In this document: piece after piece, positions 6,855-14,059 of the stretch
Layout of the letters: each line of letters starts with the position of its first letter
How positions within the stretch are numbered: position 1 is the first letter of the stretch
Assembly (NCBI GenBank): GCA_003240855.1
Contig: QFNN01000074.1
Coordinates: 1-14,847, forward strand
Direction: 5' to 3'
Length of the DNA stretch: 14,847 nt
Origin: Sphingomonas sanxanigenens
GTDB taxonomy: Bacteria; Pseudomonadota; Alphaproteobacteria; Sphingomonadales; Sphingomonadaceae
Translations under genes and position numbers: made by a program
Notes under the pieces: generated by a model
Told to the model about the DNA's origin: nothing
The model's input: the letters and a program-made list of their open reading frames with translations, nothing else
The model's database searches: none

Positions 6855-7496
6855 TCAGTTCAGCCCGCGCTTGAAGTGAATCACGCGGTCGTAGCGCTTC
6901 ATCACCAGATCCTCGCCTTCGATCGCGACGGGTTGGGATTTGAAATCGGCCTTGCCCACGTCGTTCGCCTCGAAATGAAAGACCAGACGGTGCCCGCCGG
7001 GCTTCATCGCGAACGGCGCATAGGGGATGGTGTAAACGGGCAGATCGGGCACGATCGTCTCGACGACCTTGCCGGGGTCGATCGGCACGCGCCCATCCTC
7101 GTCGGCCTCGATATATTTGATCGCGGTCTCGCCCCGATATTTGACGGCGAGCGTCAGGCTGAAATCGCCGAGCGCATCGGGCTCGTCGAGCGAAGCGTAA
7201 TAGGCGCCGTCGGCGACCGGCTCGTCCTTCATCAGCTTGAAGCGCGGCGGCACCACGACAGGCTCGGTGGTGAGCAGGACCTGCCCGTCCTTCTCCACCC
7301 AGCGCCCCTGCGCCTGCTCGTCGAGCGCGCCGTAGCTGAGGCCGAAGCGGAACTTGCCGTCCGCCTTGAGGTCCAGCCCCGCGACCAGCTCATGCTCGGT
7401 CGCATTGTAAAGCCCGGCGCGCGGCGACGGCGCAGCGGCGACGGCCGCCGTCGCGAGCAGCGCCGCCATCGACGCCCCCAAAGTGAAAGGCCTCAT
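6855..7496 (-). CDS. Periplasmic protein of unknown function
   Basis: The 213-residue product has a clear Sec signal peptide (MRPFTLGASMAALLATAAVAA, cleavage expected near residue 21) and no later membrane segment. The mature part is beta-rich in appearance, with AGLYN…ELVAGLDLKADGKFRFGLSYGALDEQAQGRW near the start and a VKYRGETAIKYIEAD block in the middle. I cannot assign a function. ATG 7496 is preferred because AAGGGG lies eight bases upstream; GTG 7502 would overlap the ATPase stop as GTGA but places the Shine-Dalgarno too close. Either way the gene is essentially fused to the end of the upstream DUF853 ATPase gene, so the two are co-translated, although one product is exported and the other is cytosolic. 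Confidence 0.75.
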   Translation of the reverse strand: MRPFTLGASMAALLATAAVAAAPSPRAGLYNATEHELVAGLDLKADGKFRFGLSYGALDEQAQGRWVEKDGQVLLTTEPVVVPPRFKLMKDEPVADGAYYASLDEPDALGDFSLTLAVKYRGETAIKYIEADEDGRVPIDPGKVVETIVPDLPVYTIPYAPFAMKPGGHRLVFHFEANDVGKADFKSQPVAIEGEDLVMKRYDRVIHFKRGLN

Positions 7497-7498
7497 CC

Positions 7499-9142
7499 TC
7501 ACCGCCCCTTGAACAGCCCGCCGAGCACGCCGCGGATCAGCCCGCCGACGATCCCGCCGCCGCTGCTGCGCGACGACGTGCCGAACACCGCCTTGCTGAC
7601 TTCGTTCGCCACCTGGCGGCCGATCGCCGAGCTGGCCGATCGCGTCGCCGAATTAATCGCCTTGTTCCAGGGATTGTTGGCGGCGTCGCGCTCGGCCTGG
7701 CGCTGCGCCTGCTGGGCCTGACGATCCGCCGCGATGCGCGCGCGCTCGGCCTCCTTGGCGGCGCGGGCATCTTCCTTGGCCTGCTGCGCGGCGGCCTTGT
7801 CGGCTGCATCCTTGGCCTGCGCCTCGGCGGCGGCGGCGGCGGCCTCCTGCGACTTGGCGGCAAGCAGTTCCTCAGCCGATTCGCGATTGACCAGCGTGTC
7901 GTATTTCGCGCCGATCGCGTCGGTCTGGATCATCACCTTCCGCTCGTCGGGAGTCAGCGGCCCCACGCGCGAACAGGGCGGCTTGATCAGCGTGCGCTCG
8001 ACCGGCGACGGCGCGCCGTCGGGCTGGAGCAGCGATACCAGCGCCTCGCCCACCTTCAATTCGGTGATGACCGTCGCAACGTCGACGCCCGGATTGGCGC
8101 GAAAGGTCTGCGCGGCGGCCGACACGGCCTTCTGGTCGCGCGGCGTGAAGGCGTTGAGCTTGTGCTGCACGCGGTTGCCGAGCTGCCCCGCCACCGTCTC
8201 GGGAATATCGATCGGGTTCTGGGTGATGAAATAGACGCCGACGCCCTTGGAACGGATCAGCCGCACCACCTGCTCGATCTTCTCGAGCAACGCCTTGGGC
8301 GCATTGTCGAACAGCAGATGCGCCTCGTCGAAGAAGAAGGTCAGCACCGGCTTGTCGGGATCGCCGACCTCGGGAAGATGCTCGAACAGCTCGGACAGCA
8401 GCCAGAGCAGGAAAGTCGAATAAAGCTTGGGGCTCGCCATCAGCTTGTCGGCGGCAAGGATGTTGACGATCCCTCGGCCCTTGTCGTCGCGCTGGATGAA
8501 ATCGGCCATGGCGAGCGCCGGTTCGCCGAAGAAATGGTCGCCGCCCTGCGATCGAAGCTGGAGCAGCGCGCGCTGGATCGTGCCGATGCTCTGCTTGGAT
8601 ACGTTGCCGTAGGTCGTCGTCAGCTCGTCGGCACGTTCGGCGCAGTGGACGAGCATCGACTGGAGATCGTCGAGGTCGAGGAGGAGCAGCCCGTCCTTGT
8701 CGGCGACGGTGAAGGCGATGGTCAGCACGCCTTCCTGCACTTCGTTCAGGTCCATCAGCCGCGACAGCAGCAGCGGCCCCATCTCCGATACGGTGGTGCG
8801 GATCGGGTGCCCCTGCTCGCCGAACAGATCCCAGAACTGCACCGGATTGTCGGCATAGGCCCAGTCGGTATAGCCGATCTCGGCGGCGCGCGCGGCGAAG
8901 ATCTCGTGCGTCTTGGCGGTGGCCGATCCCGCCATGGCCAGGCCGGAAAGATCGCCTTTCACATCGGCGACGAACACCGGGACGCCGGCCTGCGAGAATC
9001 CCTCTACGATCCCCTGCAGCGTCACGGTCTTGCCCGTGCCGGTCGCGCCCGCGATCAGCCCATGGCGATTGGCGCGCTTGAAGTTGAGGATCTGTGGCTT
9101 GCCGCCCGCACTACCGATGAAGATCCCGGTCTCGTCCGCCAC
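7499..9142 (-). CDS. HerA/YjgR-type ATPase (DUF853 family)
   Basis: The 547-residue product is a RecA-fold ATPase of the helicase HerA-like family, related to E. coli YjgR. Walker A is GATGTGKT (32-39) and Walker B is TFFFDEAH (268-275). A conserved sensor-like stretch FITQNPIDIP follows at about 305-314, then GQLGNRVQHKLNAFTPRDQKAV (319-340). After about residue 428 there is an Ala/Lys/Glu/Gln-rich predicted coiled coil to about 490, then a segment RQVANEVSKAVFGTSSR (509-525) and a Gly-rich hydrophobic tail. It is probably cytosolic. The family's cellular role is not well established; DNA translocase-like activity is guessed only from the fold. The start is GTG 9142 with Shine-Dalgarno GGGGAG six bases upstream. 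A hairpin repeat separates it from fpr upstream. Confidence 0.88.
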   Translation of the reverse strand: MADETGIFIGSAGGKPQILNFKRANRHGLIAGATGTGKTVTLQGIVEGFSQAGVPVFVADVKGDLSGLAMAGSATAKTHEIFAARAAEIGYTDWAYADNPVQFWDLFGEQGHPIRTTVSEMGPLLLSRLMDLNEVQEGVLTIAFTVADKDGLLLLDLDDLQSMLVHCAERADELTTTYGNVSKQSIGTIQRALLQLRSQGGDHFFGEPALAMADFIQRDDKGRGIVNILAADKLMASPKLYSTFLLWLLSELFEHLPEVGDPDKPVLTFFFDEAHLLFDNAPKALLEKIEQVVRLIRSKGVGVYFITQNPIDIPETVAGQLGNRVQHKLNAFTPRDQKAVSAAAQTFRANPGVDVATVITELKVGEALVSLLQPDGAPSPVERTLIKPPCSRVGPLTPDERKVMIQTDAIGAKYDTLVNRESAEELLAAKSQEAAAAAAEAQAKDAADKAAAQQAKEDARAAKEAERARIAADRQAQQAQRQAERDAANNPWNKAINSATRSASSAIGRQVANEVSKAVFGTSSRSSGGGIVGGLIRGVLGGLFKGR

Positions 9143-9203
9143 GCGATTCTCCCCAACATCAAACTCCGGGGGATTATTAGCGCCGTTCGTCGCCCGGCGA
9201 AAT

Positions 9204-9280
9204 CGTCATTGCGAGCGCAGCGAAGCAATCCGGAAATGCCTTACACCGCTCTGGATTGCTTCGCTGCGCTCGCAATGACG
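9204..9280. repeat. REP-like hairpin repeat, copy 2 (perfect 28-bp arms)
   Basis: The arms at 9204-9231 and 9253-9280 are perfect inverted complements over 28 bp (CGTCATTGCGAGCGCAGCGA… inward to GCAATCC), separated by a 21-bp loop with ATGCC. The repeat is between fpr and the DUF853 ATPase gene, both on the minus strand, so it may isolate their transcripts. Perfect arm identity suggests the youngest or most constrained of the three copies. Confidence 0.88.
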
Positions 9281-9337
9281 TGTGTCGGCGGCATCCGGGA
9301 ATCTCGGAACCCGCGCATCCTGCCCGCGCGGAAAGCC

Positions 9338-9357
9338 CCTTCGTCAGCCGACGAAGG
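9338..9357 (-). terminator. Hairpin overlapping the fpr stop codon
   Basis: A perfect 8-bp stem (CCTTCGTC / GACGAAGG) with a 4-base loop spans the end of fpr, with the TGA partly in the loop. On the minus strand it is followed by GGGCTTTCC, a weak T-rich tail. It is a possible intrinsic terminator or mRNA 3'-end stabiliser. Confidence 0.4.
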
Positions 9358-10159
9358 CGCGCTCGATCACATAGTCGCCGGGCTTGGCGTTGGATCCTTC
9401 CTCAAGGCCGAGGCCGTCGAAGCGTTCGCCCAGTTCCTTGATCATCGCCATGCTACCGCACATCATCACGCGGTCATGCTCGGGATCGATCGCGTTCGGC
9501 CCCAGCGTATCGGTGCTGAACAGATGGCCGTTATCGATCAGCGCGCCGATGCGGCCGCTGGTGTGGAACGGCTCGCGCGTGACCGTGGGGATGTAGGAGA
9601 AACGGGTCAGCGCCTCATCCTGCACCAGCGGGTCGCCGGCAAGCTGGCTTTCCAGTTCCTCGCGATAGGCGAGGTCGCTTACCCGGCGGACCGAGTGGAC
9701 GAGGATGATCCGCTCGAACCGGTCGTAGATTTCGGGATCGCGGACGATGCTGAGGAACGGCGCAAGGCCGGTGCCCGTCGCGAGCAGGAAGAGTCGCTTG
9801 CCGGGGCGCAGCGCGTCGGCGACCAGCGTGCCCGTGGGCTTGCGGCCAAGGAACAGCTCGTCGCCAACCTTGATCTGCTGGAGGCGCGAGGTCAGCGGAC
9901 CGTCCGGCACCTTGATCGAAAGAAACTCGAGCTCCTCGGCATAGGCCGGGCTGGCGACCGAATAGGCGCGCAGCAGTGGGCGGCCTTCGCCCGGCAGGCC
10001 GAGCATGACGAACTCGCCCGAACGGAAGCGGAAGCTGGCCGGGCGCGTGATCGTGAAGCTGAAGAGATGCTCGTTCCAGTGGCGGACATTGGTCACCGTC
10101 TCGACGGTGAGCGCCGCCGACGGCGCGAGACGTTCCGCTTCGTTCAGCCGGTCGCTCAT
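9344..10159 (-). CDS. fpr: Ferredoxin/flavodoxin-NADP+ reductase
   Basis: The 271-residue product is a bacterial-type FNR flavoprotein that exchanges electrons between NADPH and ferredoxin or flavodoxin in the cytosol. The FAD domain shows RAYSVAS (64-70) and the GPLTSRLQ segment (87-94). The NADP domain shows ATGTGLAPFLSI (127-138) and CGSMAMI (234-240). The C-terminus ends ERAFVG, the short Ala-Phe-Val tail of the bacterial subclass, in contrast to the terminal Tyr of plastid enzymes. Start ATG 10159 has GGAGA seven bases upstream. It overlaps the stop of a 16-codon mini-ORF (10156-10206). Bacterial fpr is often induced by oxidative stress; a Fur-box-like site lies about 220 bp upstream. 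The adrenodoxin-type ferredoxin encoded at 10769-11104 is a plausible partner. Confidence 0.93.
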   Translation of the reverse strand: MSDRLNEAERLAPSAALTVETVTNVRHWNEHLFSFTITRPASFRFRSGEFVMLGLPGEGRPLLRAYSVASPAYAEELEFLSIKVPDGPLTSRLQQIKVGDELFLGRKPTGTLVADALRPGKRLFLLATGTGLAPFLSIVRDPEIYDRFERIILVHSVRRVSDLAYREELESQLAGDPLVQDEALTRFSYIPTVTREPFHTSGRIGALIDNGHLFSTDTLGPNAIDPEHDRVMMCGSMAMIKELGERFDGLGLEEGSNAKPGDYVIERAFVG

Positions 10160-10206
10160 GCCAGGGTCTCCCGATAAGCGCCCCAAGCCGCACCGTCGTT
10201 GAACAC
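10156..10206 (-). CDS. Possible 16-codon leader ORF coupled to fpr
   Basis: A GTG at 10206 starts VFNDGAAWGAYRETLA and stops with a TGA that overlaps the fpr ATG as ATGA. Upstream is one of the strongest ribosome-binding sites in the window, GAGGAGG, eight bases before the GTG. A strong Shine-Dalgarno, correct spacing and a 4-bp stop-start overlap together suggest translation and coupling to fpr. The peptide resembles nothing I recognise. Expression is not demonstrated. Confidence 0.4.
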   Translation of the reverse strand: MFNDGAAWGAYRETLA

Positions 10207-10382
10207 CGCAGAAACCTCCTCAATCATCCGGGCAGGATCGCAAGCCCGCCGCCCTCGCCTTCCCAGCGGGCAAAGGCAAGTGAATAAGCTGCAATGCAGC
10301 ATAAGACCAATGAAAGCGACCTGTCACGCCGCGCGATCGGCCGCGCCATCGCACAAGCCGGGCAAAATGCCAAGAGCATCTT

Positions 10383-10401
10383 GCAAATGATAACTATTCG
10401 C
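10383..10401. promoter_or_regulatory. Fur-box-like palindrome upstream of fpr
   Basis: The core AATGATAACTATT agrees with the classical 19-bp Fur consensus (GATAATGATAATCATTATC) at 13 of 19 positions by eye and is roughly palindromic with flanking GC/GC. It sits between the SRP RNA gene and fpr, in an otherwise unassigned A/T-richer patch. A well-formed promoter could not be identified next to it, so this is only a candidate. Confidence 0.25.
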
Positions 10402-10406
10402 AGATC

Positions 10407-10432
10407 AACCCGGCCTATCATCGGACCGGGTT
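10407..10432 (-). terminator. Hairpin 3' of the SRP RNA
   Basis: A perfect 7-bp stem (AACCCGG / CCGGGTT) with a 12-base loop begins right after the 3' end of the SRP RNA on the minus strand. There is no clear U-tract, so it may act as a processing or stability hairpin rather than a classic terminator. Confidence 0.45.
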
Positions 10433-10433
10433 C

Positions 10434-10529
10434 GTGGTGGGAGCCGGAACGACCCGACACGAAATCGTTGCGGCTGCTTCCTTCCGGACCTGACCGGGTT
10501 GGCGACGGCATCGTCCGCCCGACTCCCGC
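10434..10529 (-). ncRNA. ffs: Signal recognition particle RNA (4.5S type)
   Basis: The minus strand carries the universal SRP domain IV signature GGTCCGGAAGGAAGCAGCC (positions 10490-10472), preceded by GGTCA. The flanks close the rod: GGGAGTCGG (10527-10519) pairs over 9 bp with CCGGCTCCC (ending 10439). That gives a short bacterial SRP RNA of roughly 95-100 nt, ending CTCCCACCAC as in other alphaproteobacteria. It binds Ffh and directs co-translational membrane targeting. The ends are estimated from the pairing and the promoter position, within a few bases. Confidence 0.92.
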
Positions 10530-10533
10530 GCGC

Positions 10534-10563
10534 CATATGGCGGCTCATGCGCCGAAGCGCAAG
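10534..10563 (-). promoter_or_regulatory. Promoter for the SRP RNA
   Basis: On the minus strand a CTTGCG -35 (10563-10558) and CATATG -10 (10539-10534) are separated by 18 bp. The -10 ends about 6-7 bases before the GGGAG that opens the SRP RNA stem, the expected distance to a transcription start. Confidence 0.5.
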
Positions 10564-10768
10564 CTTGGGCGGGTTCGTCCGGGAAATGCGCGGAAAACAT
10601 CTTGCCGGCGGCGGCGCCCGTCACACCGTCCCATTCCGGCACGCTGCGGCTCGATGTCGCGCTTATACAATCCCGGCCCCGCGCGATCGTTTATCGCCCC
10701 CGATGTCCTGAGTTTGCGAGACCCACCCGCGGGCGCGGCCGCCTTCCTGGCGTCCGCGTCGGCGAAGC

Positions 10769-11104
10769 TCACCGTCCCTGCATGTTCCGGCTTTCCGCCG
10801 GCATGCGGACGGTGAGCGCCTCGATCGCGTCGTCGAGCCAGATCTGGCAGGCAAGCCTGCTCGTCCGCGTCGCGCCCGCCGCAAGATCGAGCATATCCTC
10901 CTCCATCTCGGTCGCGGGCTCCAGCCGCGCGAAATCCTCGCGATCGACGATGACATGGCAGGTCGAACAGGCCATCTGGCCTTCGCATGTGCCTTCCAGC
11001 GGCTGCCCATCGGCCTGCGCGACGTCGAGCAGCCGGTCGCCCGCCGCCGCCGTCACCTCGCTCACCGACTGGCCGTCAGCGCTGACGAAGCGCACGCGGA
11101 TCAC
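10769..11104 (-). CDS. [2Fe-2S] ferredoxin, adrenodoxin/ISC type
   Basis: The 111-residue product has the vertebrate/ISC-type ferredoxin pattern CEGQMACSTC…C, with cluster ligands Cys40, Cys46, Cys49 and Cys86, plus the acidic EPATEMEEDMLDLA helix used for docking to reductases. It shuttles electrons in the cytosol, for example to cysteine desulfurase-dependent Fe-S assembly or to P450s. The start is GTG 11104, overlapping the upstream desulfurase stop as GTGA. It is the third gene of a tightly coupled operon with two desulfurases, which favours a role in Fe-S or sulfur metabolism. The C-terminal tail after VRMPAE is a few residues longer and more basic than usual. Confidence 0.9.
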   Translation of the reverse strand: MIRVRFVSADGQSVSEVTAAAGDRLLDVAQADGQPLEGTCEGQMACSTCHVIVDREDFARLEPATEMEEDMLDLAAGATRTSRLACQIWLDDAIEALTVRMPAESRNMQGR

Positions 11105-12222
11105 GCCATCACCCGCAATTGTCGTTCCGCCGCCGCAACGATCAGGCCGAGGGCCTCGGCAAGCTCCGCCTCGCTCGTATAGCGGCCGAAGCCCAGCCTG
11201 ATGCTTTCACGCGCCGCGCGATCGTCAAGCCCGATCGCTTTCAGCACATGGCTCGGCCGCCCCGATCCGCTGGCGCAGGCCGATCCCGCCGAAAAGGCGA
11301 CGCCGCGCACCTCGGAAATCAGCCGCGCCGCATCGACGCCCGCCAGCCGCACATTGATGTTACCGTGATAACGCAGCAGGGCGTCGCCGTTGAGCGTCCA
11401 CCCCGCCAGCCGCGCGCGCGCCGCGCTCCACAGCGCCTCGACATGCGCATGATCCTCGTCCCGCCGCTCCGCCGCCAGCCTCGCCGCCGCACCGAAGCCA
11501 GCACACAGGGCCGGCGACAGCGTGCCCGATCGCAACCCGCCTTCCTGCCCGCCGCCATGCATGACCGGCTCGATCGCCACGCCGTCGCGCACCCACAGCG
11601 CGCCGACTCCCTTGGGGCCATGGATCTTGTGCGCCGACAGCGCGACCAGATCGGCATCGGGCACGTCGATCCGACCGAAACCCTGCACCGCATCGCAGAG
11701 GAAAACCGCGCCCGCCGCCTTCGCCAGCGCGGCGAGTTCGGCGACCGGCTGGATCACCCCGATCTCGTTATTGACCAGCATCGCCGCGACGATCGCGGTG
11801 CGTTCGTCGATCAGCGCGCGCGCCGCATCGAGATCGACCAGCCCCGCCGCGTCGACGCCGAGAAGGGTGACGTCGAAGCCCTGCCGCCCCAGCCATTCGA
11901 CGCTGTCGAGCACGGCGGCATGTTCCGTCGCGATGGTCACGATCCGCCGCCGGTCGCGGGGCGCGGCGAAGGCGACGCCCTTCAGCGCGAGATTGATCGC
12001 CTCCGTCGCCCCGCCGGTAAAGACCAGTCGCCCGCCCGTCAGCCCCAGCGCCGTGACGATCGCATCGCGCGCAACCTCAACCGCCGCCCGGGCCGCGCGA
12101 CCCATGCGGTGCGGCGAATGGGGATTGCCGAATCCGTCGCGCAGCCACGGCTCCATGGCCGCGATCGCCTCGGGCGCCATCGGCGTCGTCGCCTGATAAT
12201 CGAGATAGATCGGCGCGCTCAT
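11101..12222 (-). CDS. Cysteine desulfurase, NifS-like (second copy)
   Basis: This is a PLP enzyme of the class V aminotransferase fold that takes sulfur from cysteine to give a protein-bound persulfide and alanine. It has 373 residues from ATG 12222; the frame is open much further upstream, but only inside the preceding gene. It begins YLDYQATTPMAPEA. The PLP-binding lysine is Lys199 in SAHKIHGPKG, and His in TEHAAV stacks over PLP. The catalytic cysteine is Cys316 in SAGSACASG. It lacks the longer C-terminal tail of IscS, so a NifS-like group I enzyme fits better. ATG overlaps the first desulfurase stop (ATGA) and its own stop overlaps the ferredoxin start, so all three are coupled. The two desulfurases are clearly diverged in sequence. 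Confidence 0.92.
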   Translation of the reverse strand: MSAPIYLDYQATTPMAPEAIAAMEPWLRDGFGNPHSPHRMGRAARAAVEVARDAIVTALGLTGGRLVFTGGATEAINLALKGVAFAAPRDRRRIVTIATEHAAVLDSVEWLGRQGFDVTLLGVDAAGLVDLDAARALIDERTAIVAAMLVNNEIGVIQPVAELAALAKAAGAVFLCDAVQGFGRIDVPDADLVALSAHKIHGPKGVGALWVRDGVAIEPVMHGGGQEGGLRSGTLSPALCAGFGAAARLAAERRDEDHAHVEALWSAARARLAGWTLNGDALLRYHGNINVRLAGVDAARLISEVRGVAFSAGSACASGSGRPSHVLKAIGLDDRAARESIRLGFGRYTSEAELAEALGLIVAAAERQLRVMA

Positions 12223-13295
12223 GCCGCGCGCGACCGCGCATCGGCGGCGATGCGCTGCCATTGTTCGAGGAAGCGATAGACGTCGGCGCGCGAGGTGTCG
12301 GGGCCGAAGCTCACCCGGATCACTTCGCCTGCTTCCTTCCCGTCCCAGCCCATCGCCGCGAGGACATGGCTGGGCTTGAGCGTTCCCGACGAACAGGCGC
12401 TTCCGGCGGAAACGGCGATGCCGGCCAGATCGAACTGGATGAGTTGCGCCGAAGCCGCGACGCCCGGCATGCGGTAGGACGCGATCGCGGGGGACCGCTC
12501 GCTGCGCTTGGCGATCACCTGTCCGCCCGCCGCCTCGATCGCGCCGTCGAGATGCGCGCGCAGGTCCGCCGCACGGCCGATCCAGCCGCGCCCCGCCTCC
12601 AGCGCGGCCGCCATCGCAAGCGCGCCGGGCAGATTCTCGGTCCCCGCGCGATAGCCCTTCTCCTGTCCGCCGGTGGCGCGGAGCATGGCGAGATCCCGGA
12701 CGAGCAGCGCCCCCACGCCCGGCGGCGCGCCAAACTTGTGGCCGGAAATCGAAATGAGGTCGGCGTCGGGAAGCGTCTGCTTGCCCGCCGACTGCGCGCA
12801 ATCGGCGAAGAGCAGCCCGCCCGCGCCGCGAACCACCGGCGCGAGCGCCGCCAGCGGCTGCACGACTCCCGTCTCGTTGTTGACCGACTGGATCGCGACG
12901 AGCGGATTGCGGGCGCCCAGCGCGCCCAGCCGCCCGACCAGCGCATCCCGCGCCACCGCGCCATCCGCCTGCACTGGCAGGAAGAAGGCGCCGGGCGCCA
13001 CGCGGTGAACGGCGTCATGCTCGACGCCCGAGACAAAGACCGCGTCATTATCCACGCGCGTCAGCGCGATGGCGATCGCCTCGCTCGCTCCGCTCGTCAG
13101 GATCAGCTCGCCGTCCCAGCCGAGCGCGTCCCTGATCCGCTGGCGCGCATCCTCCAGCGCCGCGCGCGCCGCGCGTCCCTCGGCGTGCGGCGACGAGGGA
13201 TTGGCCCAACGCGCCAGCCCGTCGAGGAAAGCGTCGCGCGCAGGGGCGATCACCGGGGTGGTCGCGGCATGATCAAGATAAAGGCGCTTGGCCAA
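12219..13295 (-). CDS. Cysteine desulfurase, NifS-like (first copy)
   Basis: This second PLP-dependent cysteine desulfurase has 358 residues from the chosen TTG 13295. It starts (M)AKRLYLDHAATTPV. The PLP lysine is Lys187 in SGHKFGAPPG, and the persulfide cysteine is Cys301 in SAGSACSSG. The start was decided by two signals: GGAG five bases upstream of TTG 13295, and a perfect TATAAT at 13336-13331 that overlaps the only more distal start, TTG 13331, putting that codon too early to be transcribed. It is first in the operon with the second desulfurase and the ferredoxin. It is shorter than IscS (about 400) and of NifS-like type. The substrate is cysteine by family; the acceptor (scaffold, TusA/ThiI-type or other) is not in the window. 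Confidence 0.9.
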   Translation of the reverse strand: MAKRLYLDHAATTPVIAPARDAFLDGLARWANPSSPHAEGRAARAALEDARQRIRDALGWDGELILTSGASEAIAIALTRVDNDAVFVSGVEHDAVHRVAPGAFFLPVQADGAVARDALVGRLGALGARNPLVAIQSVNNETGVVQPLAALAPVVRGAGGLLFADCAQSAGKQTLPDADLISISGHKFGAPPGVGALLVRDLAMLRATGGQEKGYRAGTENLPGALAMAAALEAGRGWIGRAADLRAHLDGAIEAAGGQVIAKRSERSPAIASYRMPGVAASAQLIQFDLAGIAVSAGSACSSGTLKPSHVLAAMGWDGKEAGEVIRVSFGPDTSRADVYRFLEQWQRIAADARSRAA

Positions 13296-13330
13296 GGCTG
13301 CTCCGAAAGATTGCGAATTGGCGACCCACA

Positions 13331-13336
13331 ATTATA
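13331..13336 (-). promoter_or_regulatory. Consensus -10 (TATAAT) of the desulfurase operon
   Basis: A perfect TATAAT on the minus strand lies 35 bases upstream of TTG 13295. The bases 17 upstream (GGTGGC) do not match a -35 hexamer, so activation or an unusual -35 is possible. The 100-bp region is shared with the divergent alpha/beta hydrolase gene. Confidence 0.5.
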
Positions 13337-13395
13337 TAGGCTTCATCTTCCGCGCCACCCGTGCGGCCCGTTAACTTTATTATTCAGCAGGTGAG

Positions 13396-14049
13396 ATGCC
13401 CGAAGTCATCATTCCCGGCCCCGAGGGCCGCCTTGAGGGACGTTTCAGCCCCCCGCCCCGCCCCCGCGCGCCGGTTGCGCTGATCCTTCACCCGCACCCG
13501 TCGAGCGGCACGATGAACAACCACATCGTCCAGGCGCTCTACCAGACTTTCGTCAAGCGCGGCTTCGCGACCTTGCGCTTCAATTTCCGCGGCGTGGGCA
13601 AGAGCCAGGGCACGTTCGACAATGGCGTCGGCGAACTTTCGGACGCCGCCGCCGCGCTCGACTGGGTGCAGAGCTTCCACCCCGAAGCGCAACAGACCTG
13701 GATCGCCGGCTACAGCTTCGGCGCGTGGATCGGCATGCAGTTGCTGATGCGTCGCCCCGAAGTGCGCGGCTTCATCTCGGTCGCGCCGCCTGCGAACATG
13801 TACGACTTCACCTTCCTCGCGCCCTGTCCTTCCTCGGGAATCATCATCCAGGGCGATGCGGACGAAGTAGTCACGCCGTCCGCGACGCAGAAGCTGGTCG
13901 ATAAGCTGCGCACCCAGCGCCACATCACCATCCATCACGACGTCATTCCGCGCGCCAATCATTTCTTCGAGCATGAGATGCCCGATCTGATGAAGAGCGT
14001 GGACAATTATCTCGACATGCGGCTCGATCCGAACTGCCCGATCAAATAA
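13396..14049 (+). CDS. Alpha/beta hydrolase, COG2945 type
   Basis: The 217-residue cytosolic hydrolase carries the hallmark blocks of the COG2945 group: PEGRLEGRF, LILHPHPSSGTMNNHIV (oxyanion-hole HPHP at 32-35) and ATLRFNFRGVGKSQGTFDNG. The nucleophile elbow is GYSFG with Ser107. The acid is probably Asp156 in GDADEVV (or Asp154) and the base His189 in RANHFF. The natural substrate is unknown. ATG 13396 has AGGTGAG directly upstream, a tight but usable ribosome site. It is divergent from the cysteine-desulfurase operon across a 100-bp gap. Confidence 0.88.
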   Translation: MPEVIIPGPEGRLEGRFSPPPRPRAPVALILHPHPSSGTMNNHIVQALYQTFVKRGFATLRFNFRGVGKSQGTFDNGVGELSDAAAALDWVQSFHPEAQQTWIAGYSFGAWIGMQLLMRRPEVRGFISVAPPANMYDFTFLAPCPSSGIIIQGDADEVVTPSATQKLVDKLRTQRHITIHHDVIPRANHFFEHEMPDLMKSVDNYLDMRLDPNCPIK

Positions 14050-14059
14050 GCCGTCCGGG

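Noticed and set aside
8162..10177. 671-codon + strand open frame opposite the DUF853 ATPase and fpr genes
   Set aside because: It spans two well-supported minus-strand genes and the hairpin repeat, and its composition is that of an antisense shadow.
10224..10379. 51-codon minus-strand frame between the SRP RNA and fpr (MLLAFCPACAM…)
   Set aside because: There is no Shine-Dalgarno before its ATG, the composition is Cys/Arg-rich and unlike its neighbours, and there is no recognisable family. The adjacent 16-codon frame has far better signals.
10418..10642. Minus-strand 74-codon frame starting MPEWDGVTGAAAGK that runs into the SRP RNA
   Set aside because: Codon bias is fair at the start, but it lacks a ribosome site, covers the SRP promoter and reads through the structured RNA. 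The RNA gene explains the conserved part.
12223..12801. N-terminal extension of the second cysteine desulfurase
   Set aside because: The extension lies wholly within the first desulfurase gene in another frame, and the family start (YLDYQATTP) follows directly after ATG 12222, which overlaps the upstream stop.
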